Shown here: piece after piece, positions 12,980 to 23,612 of the stretch
How the letters are laid out: every line of letters starts with the position of its first letter
Position numbering within the stretch: position 1 is the first letter of the stretch
NCBI GenBank assembly: GCA_950295325.1
Contig: OX485807.1
Coordinates: 19,935,666-19,999,665 of the forward strand
Source: Polytrichum commune
Lineage: Eukaryota > Streptophyta > Polytrichopsida > Polytrichales > Polytrichaceae
Direction: 5' to 3'
Length of the DNA stretch: 64,000 nucleotides
Translations under genes and position numbers: made by a program
The notes under the pieces: model-generated
The model's input: the letters and a program-made list of their open reading frames with translations, nothing else
What the model was told of the DNA's origin: nothing
The model's database searches: none

Positions 12980-14713
12980 CCTTCCTGGAGCTAATTTGTT
13001 TGAAAAGAAATTGCAGCCTCCAAAACCAAGGGCTGCAGTCCCACATCAGCAACACAACCTGACTAATAAGAGTAGCTTGGGGCTGGAATGATGCCCAGAA
13101 ATATGTACTGTCAAGGTAGGGATGTACAAGTAAACCCTTTCGGACCGTCTTTTTCGAAACGCTCCATTAGGTATAAAAACAGGATGTGTATACACCTGAG
13201 GAGGATGCCATGAAAGCACAAATTTTTCACTTTGGCTTCTCACAACATCTTGATGACCAAATCATATTTGTCACATGATCTCCTTCACCCAAATAGAGAG
13301 ACCATCTGTCCATTTACAGGTGCCGCTGCAAAATTCCAATGCAGCCCGATTGTTAGCTTTCCTTGGTCACATCCAAAGAGCCACTTGGTTACATCATGCT
13401 TCACAGTAGCATGACATAATCACATGGCAACCCCTACATCAACTGCTGCCTCGACAGAAAGAGGCTCTGTAGGGATGGGCAGACCATTCATCCATTTACA
13501 GGTGCCACTGCAAAGCACCAATTACAACCCAATTGTTAGCTCTCCTTGGTCACATCCAAAGAACCGCTTGGTCACACCTTGCTTCACAGTAGCATGTCAT
13601 CATCACATGTAGCAATTCATGTACAGGTTGCCATGTGATGTCATATTACTCTGTAGCAAGGTATGACCAAGCGACTCTTTGGATGTAACCAAGGAGAGCT
13701 ACCATGTAGATGTTGTTGTAGAGGTTGCCATGTATTGATGATGCTCTCTTTCCCTTGATGTAGCATTTGATGTCTCAATGGACAAAGAGCATCATCAACC
13801 CAGCAAATGAATCTCCCTAATCCGGATTCAAACAACAAAAACAACAACAAAATCCACTCCATTAGAAAAAAGAATCCAAATGGACTATTTCTCACGCATC
13901 ATGCTTCACACCACCACCAACGATCGCAGTCCCGAAGTGAAAAATAAATAAATAATTTAAATCACCAGCAACACAAAGGAAACATAAAGGAAAATTCATC
14001 TACTCCACATCACTCCACCTCGTAGGACTTCCTTTGCTCACTCCTGTTTCGCACTGCAACCGCTACACCAAAAATGTGGTTCCAAAGGGACCCAACATCG
14101 ACACCACATCCACTGATTATGAAAACTCGCTGATCCAAATCAAATAAGAAACGAGGCACAATGATGACAACACTCCACCCGAATGCACCCGCTCCAAGAA
14201 AAGGAACAATGATTCCAAGGAACTGTTTGCACACCCATCCCTAAGCCGAATAACGTCGTGCGAGCGCGAGAAGCGGTGGAATTGAGCGGGGATTGGATCG
14301 AATGGAATGGAAACGGAATGCTATGCGATGAGATGAGATGAGTGAGATGAGACGCGATGCGATGCGTGCATGTCGGAGAAAGGAGAAGAGTATTGAAGAG
14401 TGATGGACAAGGTGGACAGCATGAGAAAGGCGTGCACGCCATAGACACAAGCCTGTGTGTTGAATGTTCCCTCATTTTTCCGTCTTCGAGGTTCCTTGCC
14501 TCCGGAGTTTCGGAGTGGGACCCGGGATTTTCCTACCCGGCTGATCATACCCGTGTATACCTGGCGGGTACTTTACCGGCCATTCGTGTTTGAATGGAGC
14601 TTTAGATTCCCGGGGGGGGGATCAAGGTCGGATGATGATACTGTATCTGGATGAATGAGATTTTGGATGGAAGTCTGGGTCTGTCCGTTCCCTCCTTTCA
14701 CTGTGTACCCTCA
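12980..14713. other. 5' region of the hydrolase gene; repeats and simple sequence
   Basis: Holds the triplicate repeat listed separately, then a moderately GC-rich patch at about 14,000-14,660. That patch contains a GATGA-type simple repeat (14,327-14,365) and a pyrimidine-rich complement typical of plant 5' untranslated regions. It may be the promoter or leader of the hydrolase gene. No initiating upstream exon could be proven. Confidence 0.4.
13300..13712. repeat. Two direct copies and one inverted copy of a ~130-bp repeat
   Basis: A block running from CCATTTACAGGTGCC to CTTCACAGTAGCATG occurs at about 13300-13427 and again at 13482-13610. A shorter inverted copy, containing the complement of CTCCTTGG and CATCCAAAGA, lies at about 13635-13712. 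Copies 2 and 3 could fold into a hairpin. Confidence 0.75.
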
Positions 14714-15212
14714 TGTGGAGAGAGGGGAATTATCGCATACAAGCATACCTCTCATTCATCCCAATGAACGGGGAGAACCGGCTGCTAGTTACAGATAAAC
14801 TGGTGGAGTTTGAAAAATAACCGGTTGAAGTTCAATACTCCAGGAAAATTACCGATCAATTCAGAGGAATTTGTAGAATATATCTCGAATAATTCAGTAA
14901 AGAAAAATCGAAAGATGTCAATATGTAACCAATTGGACTTGGAACCTTTGGGATCTTGACCAGTCATGCCCAAAAAAAAGTCCTAGACCTTGATTCATCC
15001 AACCCGGAGAAAAAACCCCCAAAAAGTATGCAACCTGAAGTTTATTTTTTGGGGTTGATTTGACATTGGAATTAGTTCTAAAGACCTCGAAGAAGACTAG
15101 TGAAAGTCCATTGATGTGAATCGGCCACAAACCTATAGAGGGTCAAGTTTTGTGTTGGATGGATGAGAGATACACTTGTATGCAATGATTCTCTCTCTCT
15201 CCTCTTCATGCA
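14714..15212. mobile_element. Non-autonomous element with ~50-bp terminal inverted repeats (copy 1)
   Basis: The left end (about 14714-14765) reads GA-rich sequence, then TATCGCATACAAG, then CTCATTCATCC. The right end (about 15151-15210) is its inverted, diverged copy. The interior has no coding capacity. A related element with the same ends lies at 51.2-51.5 kb, which supports a repeat family. Exact borders and target-site duplication could not be fixed. Confidence 0.6.
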
Positions 15213-17089
15213 ACATATGTGAACTAGCCTAATTATGCAATTACTTATCCTCAATGATGTGTAGGGCATGTTTACACAAGTGACTAGTGACCATGACCAT
15301 CACTTTTCCAAAATCTATCATTGGTTGAGAAAGGTGTGGCGATCTCACTTTGTTTTACAAAAGGTCATCAAGAATCGAAATGACCATGGGTGAGCATTCT
15401 AGAAAACATATGAACAAGTGATATGGAATTCTACATGTTCAAAATTGGATGATGTTTGGTGATCACCCATATTTTGTGGAGAAAGGACCTAAATAGGTTG
15501 TGCCAAGTGATTATAATTTAGAGATGTTTTATTCAATTTAATACATGCTATTTTTGTTTCTTATTTTCTTCAAAACATTGCATCCCGGTCTAAGCATGAT
15601 TTGCATTGTGTCGCGTGACCAAGGCTTTTTAAAAGTGATGTGAATTTCACTTAGTCATGGTCTTCTCTAGTCCCTAAATGCTTGTGGTAAATTGGTCCCC
15701 ATCAGACTAATTTGGGGACCTTCAAAGGAAATGTTAATAACTACATTGATTATCCCATTGAGTGAGGGAGGGCTAACAGTGCGTGTGGGAGATTAATGAA
15801 ATTAGTGCCGCCAAAACATCCAACCCTAGCATTGTTCATCCTGGCACTATTCACTGAAAGTACTAGAAATACTCATCCTGGGACTATTCGTTTACAAGCA
15901 TGTATTTGCATATATTTTATTTTATTGCTCTACAAGCACTTTAGAGCACACACTAATATTCTTGAAATATATGGTAAATGAGCATGTATTCATGAATTTA
16001 GTATCACTTAGTGAAAAAACTAGCCCTCACTAATTCTAGACTTGGCAAAATAGTGCATGTTCTAGGAATTAGTACCACAAGCACTAATTAGGATAATTAA
16101 TGTAACTAAAATAATAGATTATGGATTGTCATTGGATCCAACTTTAAGTGTGCATATAGAGTGAACATGCAAAGCATGTGGACTTGCTACTATATTGCTC
16201 TAAACTAAAGTTGCCAATGGCAATCTCTTGCCATATATATATGCCCATAAGCAAAAAGATACAAGCCCAAATTTATAGCCGCTAATAGTGTGAGGCCGGT
16301 CAATTCATGAGCAACCATCAACATCACATTTCCTAACAAATAGATTGGTAGGAAAGATGAACTTGGACTTGTGGTTTGATGGATCGGTGTGTTCTATATA
16401 TCCATCTACTAACATGTGTCTTGATTTTCAATCATTGCGAGGGTTTTTAAGATTTGTAGATGAAGGTGAGAAGGTTCAGGGAGGTCACTCCCTCTTTAAT
16501 TAATGCATACATGTGCGCTCAGGACTTATTTATCGGGGGGCTATTTATCTTGCAGATCAGATTATAAGGTATGGTATTTTTCCAAAATAAAGGTAAATTC
16601 TTGTATTTTAATACACCCTATCAGTAATTATATTTTTTTTGGGGGGGGGATCATTTAAAAATACCTTATTTTACTTATATTGCCAAAGAAAATTGGAAAG
16701 AAAATTGCAATTCAAACAACGCGTTGGAGTTTTCCCTCCTGGCACCTAGGTAGAGAACATTAACTCCACATTGGATATGTTGGTTTAGTAATGTTCAAGC
16801 CGGCCAACCTATAAAGTCATCCATCCAAGTGTTTTCAACAGAAAATTACCTCTTTTCATCCACAAGCACAGACCCTACCCTAAACCCATTAGCCTTAGTA
16901 ATTGTGTTCCACGTTATTTTGCATGTACTGACTAAATAAAAGAGGCCATTATATGTGATGGTATTTTACATGTAAACATGTTTCATTATTTTTAAACCCC
17001 TTACATCATATGTACATTTTTTTACAAAATTTGTCTATAATGAATATATTAAAACTTATTTTTTATCGCACATTGTTTCTACGATTTTC
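15213..17089. other. AT-rich spacer, no gene recognised
   Basis: Only short frames without motifs. A homopolymer T8G9 run lies near 16,630. A stretch near 15,690-15,740 weakly resembles the interior of the inverted-repeat elements. Confidence 0.45.
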
Positions 17090-18276
17090 GCTAGTGACCT
17101 CCCCGAGTGAGAAGGTTTATGGGGGATACATCAAGATTTCAAAGTTCACAAGGGAACACAACAAAATTTGTGAGACAACAAGAGATTTACATTCTACACG
17201 GAGAAAATGTATAGATGAAGTCAAACAACCTTATGTCCAAGAACAAAATGCCTTTTAGAGTAGTAGATTGGAGGAATCGTCCTAGTTTCATAGAGATCTT
17301 GGTTGATTGCATAGTGGAGTTGTTCATCTTGACATGTTTTTGGAGGTGTCGTGTGCACAACATGCATATTAAGTGCAAAAAAATTGTTCATAGTTAGAGG
17401 TGAAGCGTCAACTTGAGGTTGATTTGTTTTATTTAAGAGAGAGAGAAATGCTCAAGAAAGCAAAGAGGATAAGAATTGCCGTGAAGTAAAATTGCTCGCT
17501 CTCCGTCACAGTCTAACACAAATCAAACGCAATGTAGATGAGCAACATGAAAAAAAAATGAATAGAATGATGAAGAACATCGTTTGGTTATAGAAGCCAA
17601 GTTAGAGCTTGTATATACTCACAAAGGAGAGGCAACATGTAGGTTAACCAAAAGTGTCGTTGCGTCTGCAACAACAAAGAAGCTACAACAACATAATATT
17701 GTTGCTTTAACTCGCATGAGGTTTTGTTGTAACAAAGAAGACCAAGCTCGGTCAGGCAAATCGTTTGCATCGTTGTTGTCAAAAACTGAGCTTGAATCTA
17801 TGGTCAACTCCCTGCAATAATTTCAAACGTGGGCTAGGATGGATTACATAAGATTGTTAGCAAATTGGCCATTGGATCGTATAAGATTTTGAGAATGTGC
17901 AATGAAATTGGAATGACCCAAAAGGGATATGGACTAAGAGTTCAAAAGTGGAGTGAAGAATGTCAGGATAGGATTAAGAAGGGGTTGCCTTGCAAACCCA
18001 CATACCGTGTTTAAATTGTGGCAAGAGATGAATTCTAAGATGAAGGATTTCATTGACGATTACTAAAGCATCAACAATACCTATGTGGTTCCTTACAAAC
18101 ACAAGTACAAAGAAACAAAGCAATTGGTGTTCAATGAGCTCAACACAATATTCACTAACATTGAAGCAATTCAACATACAATGGTGCAATTAAATTGGAT
18201 TACACATGCAAGTATAAATACACATGATTCTCCATATACTTCATGGTGGGTGGCATTGAGGTTGTGCAACAAGTGA
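17090..18276 (+). pseudogene. Frame-shifted, stop-interrupted coding relic (coiled-coil-like), family unknown
   Basis: Charged, helix-prone segments follow one another in changing frames: about 17100-17258 (ends VKQPYVQEQNAF), 17404-17490 (LREREMLKKAKRIRI), 17490-17597 (LTQIKRNVDEQHEKK), 17584-17820 (78 codons ending ELESMVNSLQ) and then blocks to 18276 (KLWQEMNSKMKDFIDDY, KETKQLVFNELNTIF). The segments are broken by stops and shifts. The composition looks like a decayed Lys/Glu-rich gene. I do not recognise the family, and part may come from a transposon. Confidence 0.35.
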
Positions 18277-20070
18277 GGTTGGGTAGGTATTGAGTTGGGG
18301 TGGGGTGTTCAAAGGTTGCGGTTGTGTGGCTATTTATGATGGAAAGGTTAGCATTGAGTTGTTGATTTGGTGCATGGGTTTACCATTGGGTGGCTTTAGG
18401 TGGCCATAAACACATAAAAAGGGTTTTGGAGCTAAATATGATAGAGGGTCTATAGGTGGAAGGTCTTATAACAATAATCTCAAGGGACCCACAAAATCAT
18501 ATCTCAAACTCTTGCCAACCTATGCTACCTCATGTAACTTAAAATGTAAGAGTTCAAGATTGACTTGATGTTCCAAATTGAGAGATAAGTGTGAACTAAA
18601 TGTGATAAAATCAACATCAAATTGTATTTATTTCTTATCAATTTACATTTCAAGAAGACAATATTTTCCTCTATTTCATGTTTTGAAGGGAAGGGGCATT
18701 ACTTGGAATTATTGGTACAATCTTATTGAGTTGCCCACCCTTGCTTTTGCATTGTAATCACAAATTTGTCAATTTTTTGCTACAATTCCTATACACACGT
18801 ACTAAGAACATTTGTTTGGTCCTTGAAAATGTGGTTGCTCCATAATTAAGGGATGCTACTAGGCCACGACTCCTTGAAACTTCTCCATTTTGATGATGCA
18901 TTTGGCACAGAAGTTGACATGCTTGATAAGGGCTCTACAACAAGGTTCCAATGTTTGCCCCTTCATGTCGATTTTGCAAAAGCCCACTCATTAATTGGCT
19001 TGAAACTAAGTTAATTTCATACCACTATACATATTTCTGCCTATATGTTCTCAAACTCTTAAAAGTAAATCTCTCATTGGTGGAAAATGCGAAGACCATC
19101 CCCTTCACTTTAGCCTAGAGACTGAGGGCCTAGAAGGGACCAAAGAAGTTTGAATGAATAGAAAACCTACATGGAGTCCTACATGGCATGCAATGGAAAA
19201 TATTTCATGGTCTACATGATTTTGCATCAAGCCCATCTCAATTAGGTGGGTCTAATATAAAATTGGGAGACCATGACACTTCAAAATTTCACAAAGCATG
19301 AATTAGTATAACTTATTGGCTGGAAGGTACTACATAAATATGATACAAATGAGGTAGCATTTGGTTGAGAGGTCTCGTGTGTCTTTACACTACATTTTAA
19401 GGCCCTTGACCACACATAATCAATTTTGATTTTAGTAATCTCATCACCCATGCCCAAAAAAAAGAGTCATTGTTAGAAAACTGAAGATTTTAATGATCAA
19501 TGTGGTTGGACTAGGGAACATGACAAGACCTTCAAGAGCATTTGAGCTTCAAGTCCATGAATTGCATTTAAATGTAGAAGTAGGAGGTATTTCTCTTGCT
19601 TATTGTGTCTAACGAGCCATACAAACAATTTCTCCAAAAACTCCCTCATAACATAATTTCAATGGATATAACATTTTGCTTCAAATTTGTAGCATTTTGT
19701 ACTTACCTATGAATAATTGTCCAACTGAGCCTAGCCCATCTTTTTTTACCCACCTTCAAACTAATCGATTGAGTTGAAATCAAGTTGTCATAGGTTACTT
19801 AATTAAAGGGAGATGAATAGTGACACATTGAAAAACTCTTCTTCATTTAAATCCATCTCCTACATTCGAAGATTCTACGGCACTCGAATCGATAATCCAA
19901 ACCTTTCTTGATCCTCCAAGGATTTGCCAATTGTGTTTTGTTTGTCAGATGTGTCCGTATACTCCTTACTTAGAGCTTCTAATTGTTTGTCATCCCAATA
20001 CCTACAAAACCCCAAGGCAAACTCAAATATGAACATTGCATCATTTCTCTAACTCAAATACTCTAGGAAT
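18277..20070. other. AT-rich spacer, no gene recognised
   Basis: No supported coding, RNA or repeat feature was seen. Confidence 0.45.
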
Positions 20071-20079
20071 GGCATCATC

Positions 20080-20230
20080 ATCATCATCATCATCAACTTT
20101 TAATTTTCATAAATTAAAAATGAATAAATGAATAAATGAATAAATGAATAAATGAATAAATGAATAAAAAAATAAAAAAATAAAAAAATAAAAAATCATA
20201 TATCTATATATATTTAAAAAGTGGTATTGG
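20080..20230. repeat. Compound microsatellite
   Basis: An (ATC)n run near 20,080 is followed by seven or so AATGAATA-type units and then AAAAAAT units up to about 20,200, ending in a TA-rich tail. Confidence 0.85.
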
Positions 20231-20439
20231 CTCCTTGTCAACACAAATAGCCATACTTGGATACAACTTGCATATTGCGCCTCTCAAGGAGCAGGATTTT
20301 TGGGTTGCATGCTCTTCTCTCAATGCTCTAGTAAAAAATGAACCAAAATAAGTAATAAAATAAAATAAAAAATAAAATCGTACAATAGTGAGGTAAGAAA
20401 CTTCATGATTCCAGCACCTTGGTGGGTCTGAAGGCATGT

Positions 20440-21303
20440 ACATCAAGCATGAAGATGCTCAAAACCTAATGGGTAGATTCCATTCCTTGGCTCTAAAGGA
20501 TGGAGATGCTCTAAGGGATGGAGGGCAGCGGCGGCGTGGTGAGGAACGTTAATTGGAGTTGATTTGAGGGTGTGGTATGGTGTGTCGTGGTGGTGTGACG
20601 CGATCGATCGCTTGCTCGCCCTGTCTGTCTGTCTGCCTCCCTGCCTTTGCTCACATCCCATCCCCCATTCATCGCCATCGCCCCGCCAGGCTGCTGCGAT
20701 CGGCACGACCGCGTCCTACCTCCGCCTCGCCGCCCGCATCGCATCACGCAGATCTGTTGCCCCTCGCATGGTGCGCGCTCTCTGCCGTCGCTACATTTTG
20801 AGCCTGGAGCTGTTCAGAATCCGCTCACGGGTGACCATTTGACGTTCGGATAGGTATAATCGATCGCACGGGGAGGCCGCGGGGGCGGAAGGGGTTGGTT
20901 GCACCAGGATGAGGTTTCGGATTTTGAGGTCGTAGGGGAAGGAAAGCAGCGGCGGTGTGGTGAGGAAGGTTGATTTGAGGGTGTGGTATGGTGTGTTGTG
21001 GTGGCGTGACGCGATCGCGAAGGGAGGGAGGGAGGAGTGAAGGTGGCGGTAGGGTTGAGTGGATCTGTGGATCGAGTGAAAGAGAGAGAGAGGGAGACAG
21101 AGAGAGAGAGTGTGAAAGTGGCGAGTGACGAGGTTGCGACGACTCTCTTCCGTCGTTCTGCGGATAGCGTGGCGATGCGAATGTTGATTTGATCGGAGGA
21201 GGCTGCCCCGGTCCCGTCCCGTCCTCCATGCTCCCGGTGGAGCTCAGGGCCGGTCCGCTGAGGTGCTCACGCAGGGGGTCTGTGAACAGAAGTTCTGTGA
21301 GGG
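20440..21303. other. GC-rich patch, possible promoter or leader
   Basis: Much richer in GC than its surroundings, with CCGCC/GGCGG words, a GA microsatellite (about 21,078-21,112) and a direct repeat. The 167-codon minus-strand frame at 20825-21328 is Pro/Ser-rich and low in complexity, so it is not called a gene. It may be the 5' region of an unidentified transcript. Confidence 0.4.
20525..21017 (+). repeat. Direct repeat of ~75 bp inside the GC-rich patch
   Basis: The block starting GCAGCGGCGG and ending GTGTGACGCGATCG at 20525-20605 recurs at 20945-21017 with small indels. Confidence 0.75.
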
Positions 21304-22005
21304 CAATATAGGGTAAGGAAAGAGACATAATGTGCCGGGATCTTGCACACCTCTAGAAGCCAGGGGTGTGTACCGAAAGGTTCGGTAGGGATTGCCAGGA
21401 TGCGAGGCTGGCCGTGCTCAAATGACTTGTGAGTAGTATTGTTTGAGAAATGTAAGCACGCTCACCGCATTTGTGCCCTGCTGCCATAGTTATTTATTGC
21501 TGCCGTGGTGCACTTCTTGTACGGATTTTTTTTCTTCTCCAAGAAACGCGGTTGAGGAGAATGTGTGAAATCGAATGACCTCATTGGGAGATGTGGTATA
21601 GTTCATGGGCCCAGGCATTATCTACTCTTTCTATGTCATCTCCCCATTCAAAATTCAGGATCTCAGTATATTAGGGCATGGCGAACAATCGTGATACAAT
21701 ATAATTAGTGGGAAATGGTTACCAGCGTATGTTAGGGCATGGATCCTGTCACACCGACATAGACTACTCGTTTCGGTGCATGTGGAACTGATGATTTGGA
21801 AAATTTGAGTTGCAGAGGTAGCATGCATCACGGTAGAATATGAGTGTGGGGTGAGATTTCTCAATTTTGAAAATGTAGGAGAATTGATAACTTTCCAGTG
21901 ACCTTTTATTTCGAATTTTTCCTACCATGAATTTTGTACCAGAGACCATACCTCCTTTAATCCCTTTAAAATGCTGTCCAAGCACTCGGATTTATGATGT
22001 CTTGG
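21304..22005 (+). repeat. 700-bp segmental duplication, copy A
   Basis: The sequence from CAATATAGGGTAAGG to AAGCACTCGGATTTATGATG is repeated in the same orientation at 22610-23318. The two copies differ by scattered substitutions and small indels. No coding content was recognised. Confidence 0.9.
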
Positions 22006-22446
22006 TCACTGTATGCCCTGGTTTGTCTGTACTAGTTTCATGTACCTAATTATATCTAATTAGGGCTACATTGAGATCCCAACGATCATTTTGCTGTAGA
22101 AGACGAGAGCTAGGTAGTTAATACCGTCAAAATATAAAGCTAGGATCGTTTGTAGTGGTTCTGAGTGGGCCACATCGTGTGTCAAAGTTTGTATTTTTCT
22201 GTTTTCCAGCCTACGTTTTGATGGCTGTAATTTGGTGTATCTTGCAGAAATATGCCATGAAGAATAAATTTATTATGATGGGCCGATTCTACTGAGTGCA
22301 ATTTCATAGGTTCTTCCTGGATTTGTGTAACTTGCATCAGGTGCAGCAAGGATGCAGACTATTTCTGTATTGTTCGGGCTCTGATTCTTTCGTACTTATT
22401 TCTTTAGTTCTGTAAAATTTTGTGTTTTTCTACAGTTGTGGTAACG

Positions 22447-22580
22447 GTTGAATGTATACAAACACCACAAAGCTCTAAGCGTTTCAAAACCCCCGTATGT
22501 ACAAGCAAACATGAACATGAAGTTGCCACTATAAGTAGTTAAAAACTCATTGAAGATTCATGGCCTTATTTTACTTAAAG
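22447..22580 (+). repeat. Dispersed repeat, copy 1 (partner near 51.8 kb)
   Basis: Shares CACCACAAAGCTCTAAG, ACTATAAGTAGTT and AGATTCATGGCCTTAT in the same order with 51774-51908, about 29 kb away. Confidence 0.8.
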
Positions 22581-22609
22581 TGTAAAATAATATACTTACA
22601 ATATACTTA

Positions 22610-23318
22610 CAATATAGGGTAAGGAAAGAGACATAATGTGCCGGGATCTTGCGCACCTCTAGAAGCTAGGGGTGTGTACGGGTGTGTACTGAAAGGTTCG
22701 GTAGGGATTGCCAGGATGCGAAGCTGGTCGTGCTCGAATGATTCGTGAGTAGTATCGTTTTGAACAATGTACGCACGCTCACCGCCTTTGTGCTCTGCTG
22801 CCATAGCTATTTATTGCTGCGGTGGTGCACTTCTTGTATGGATTTTTTTTTCTTCAAGAAACGCGGCTGAGTAGAACGTGTGACATCGAATGACCTCATT
22901 GGGAGATGTGGTACAGTTCATGAGCCCAGGCATTATCTATTCTTTCTATGGCATCTTCCCATTCGAGATTCAGGATCTCAGTATATTAGGGCATGGCGAA
23001 CAATCATGACACAATATAGTTAGTGGGAAATGGTTACACGTGTATGTTAGGGCATGGATCTTGTCACACCGACATAGACTACTCGTTTCGGTGCATGTGG
23101 AGCTGAGGATCTGGGAAATTACAGTTGCAGAGGTAGCATGCATCACAGTAGAATATGAGTGGGGTGAGATTTTTGAATTTTGAAAATGTAGGAGAATTGA
23201 TAACCTTCCAGCGACCTTTTATTTCAAAATTTTCTTACCATGAATTTTGTACCAGAGACCATACCTCCTTCAATCCCTTTCCAATGCTGTCCAAGCACTC
23301 GGATTTATGATGTGTTGG
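22610..23318 (+). repeat. 700-bp segmental duplication, copy B
   Basis: Second copy of 21304-22005, starting at the same CAATATAGGG word. It has a small internal duplication of GGGTGTGTAC near 22,670. Confidence 0.9.
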
Positions 23319-23612
23319 CATAGGTGATGAACTGCAGGGTGCCTGTTTAGTGAGCTTCACACCCGCTATGCATCATACCTTCGTCGCTTTATGTTGAATC
23401 AAGGCATATGGATGTCGAGGTTGGTGATGAGATGCACACCAATATCCAATTTGTTAGACACTGGACATAGGTGAGGAACTTGAGAGTCCCTTTTTATTGA
23501 CCCTCACAGCAGCTATGCATCGTACCTTGGTTGCTTAATGTTGATTCGGCGCATAGATGTTTTGAGTCAATACATATGGATGTAGAGGTTTGTGATGACA
23601 TGACCCAAATGG
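23318..23612 (+). repeat. Diverged tandem duplication (~135-150 bp units)
   Basis: Units at about 23318-23452 and 23462-23612 share CATAGGTGA, AGCTATGCATC-like, TTAATGTTGA-like and CATATGGATGT words in order. They begin where copy B of the 700-bp duplication ends. Confidence 0.65.

Noticed and set aside
14069-14234. Hydrophobic minus-strand frame (VPFLGAGAFGWSVVIIVPRF) as first exon of the hydrolase gene
   Set aside because: It could splice in phase to the frame upstream of 12979, but it contains no ATG and is preceded by a stop. It cannot initiate translation as seen.
20825-21328. 167-codon minus-strand frame in the GC-rich patch
   Set aside because: Composition is Pro/Ser/Leu simple sequence, generated by GA and GGCGG repeats; no domain.
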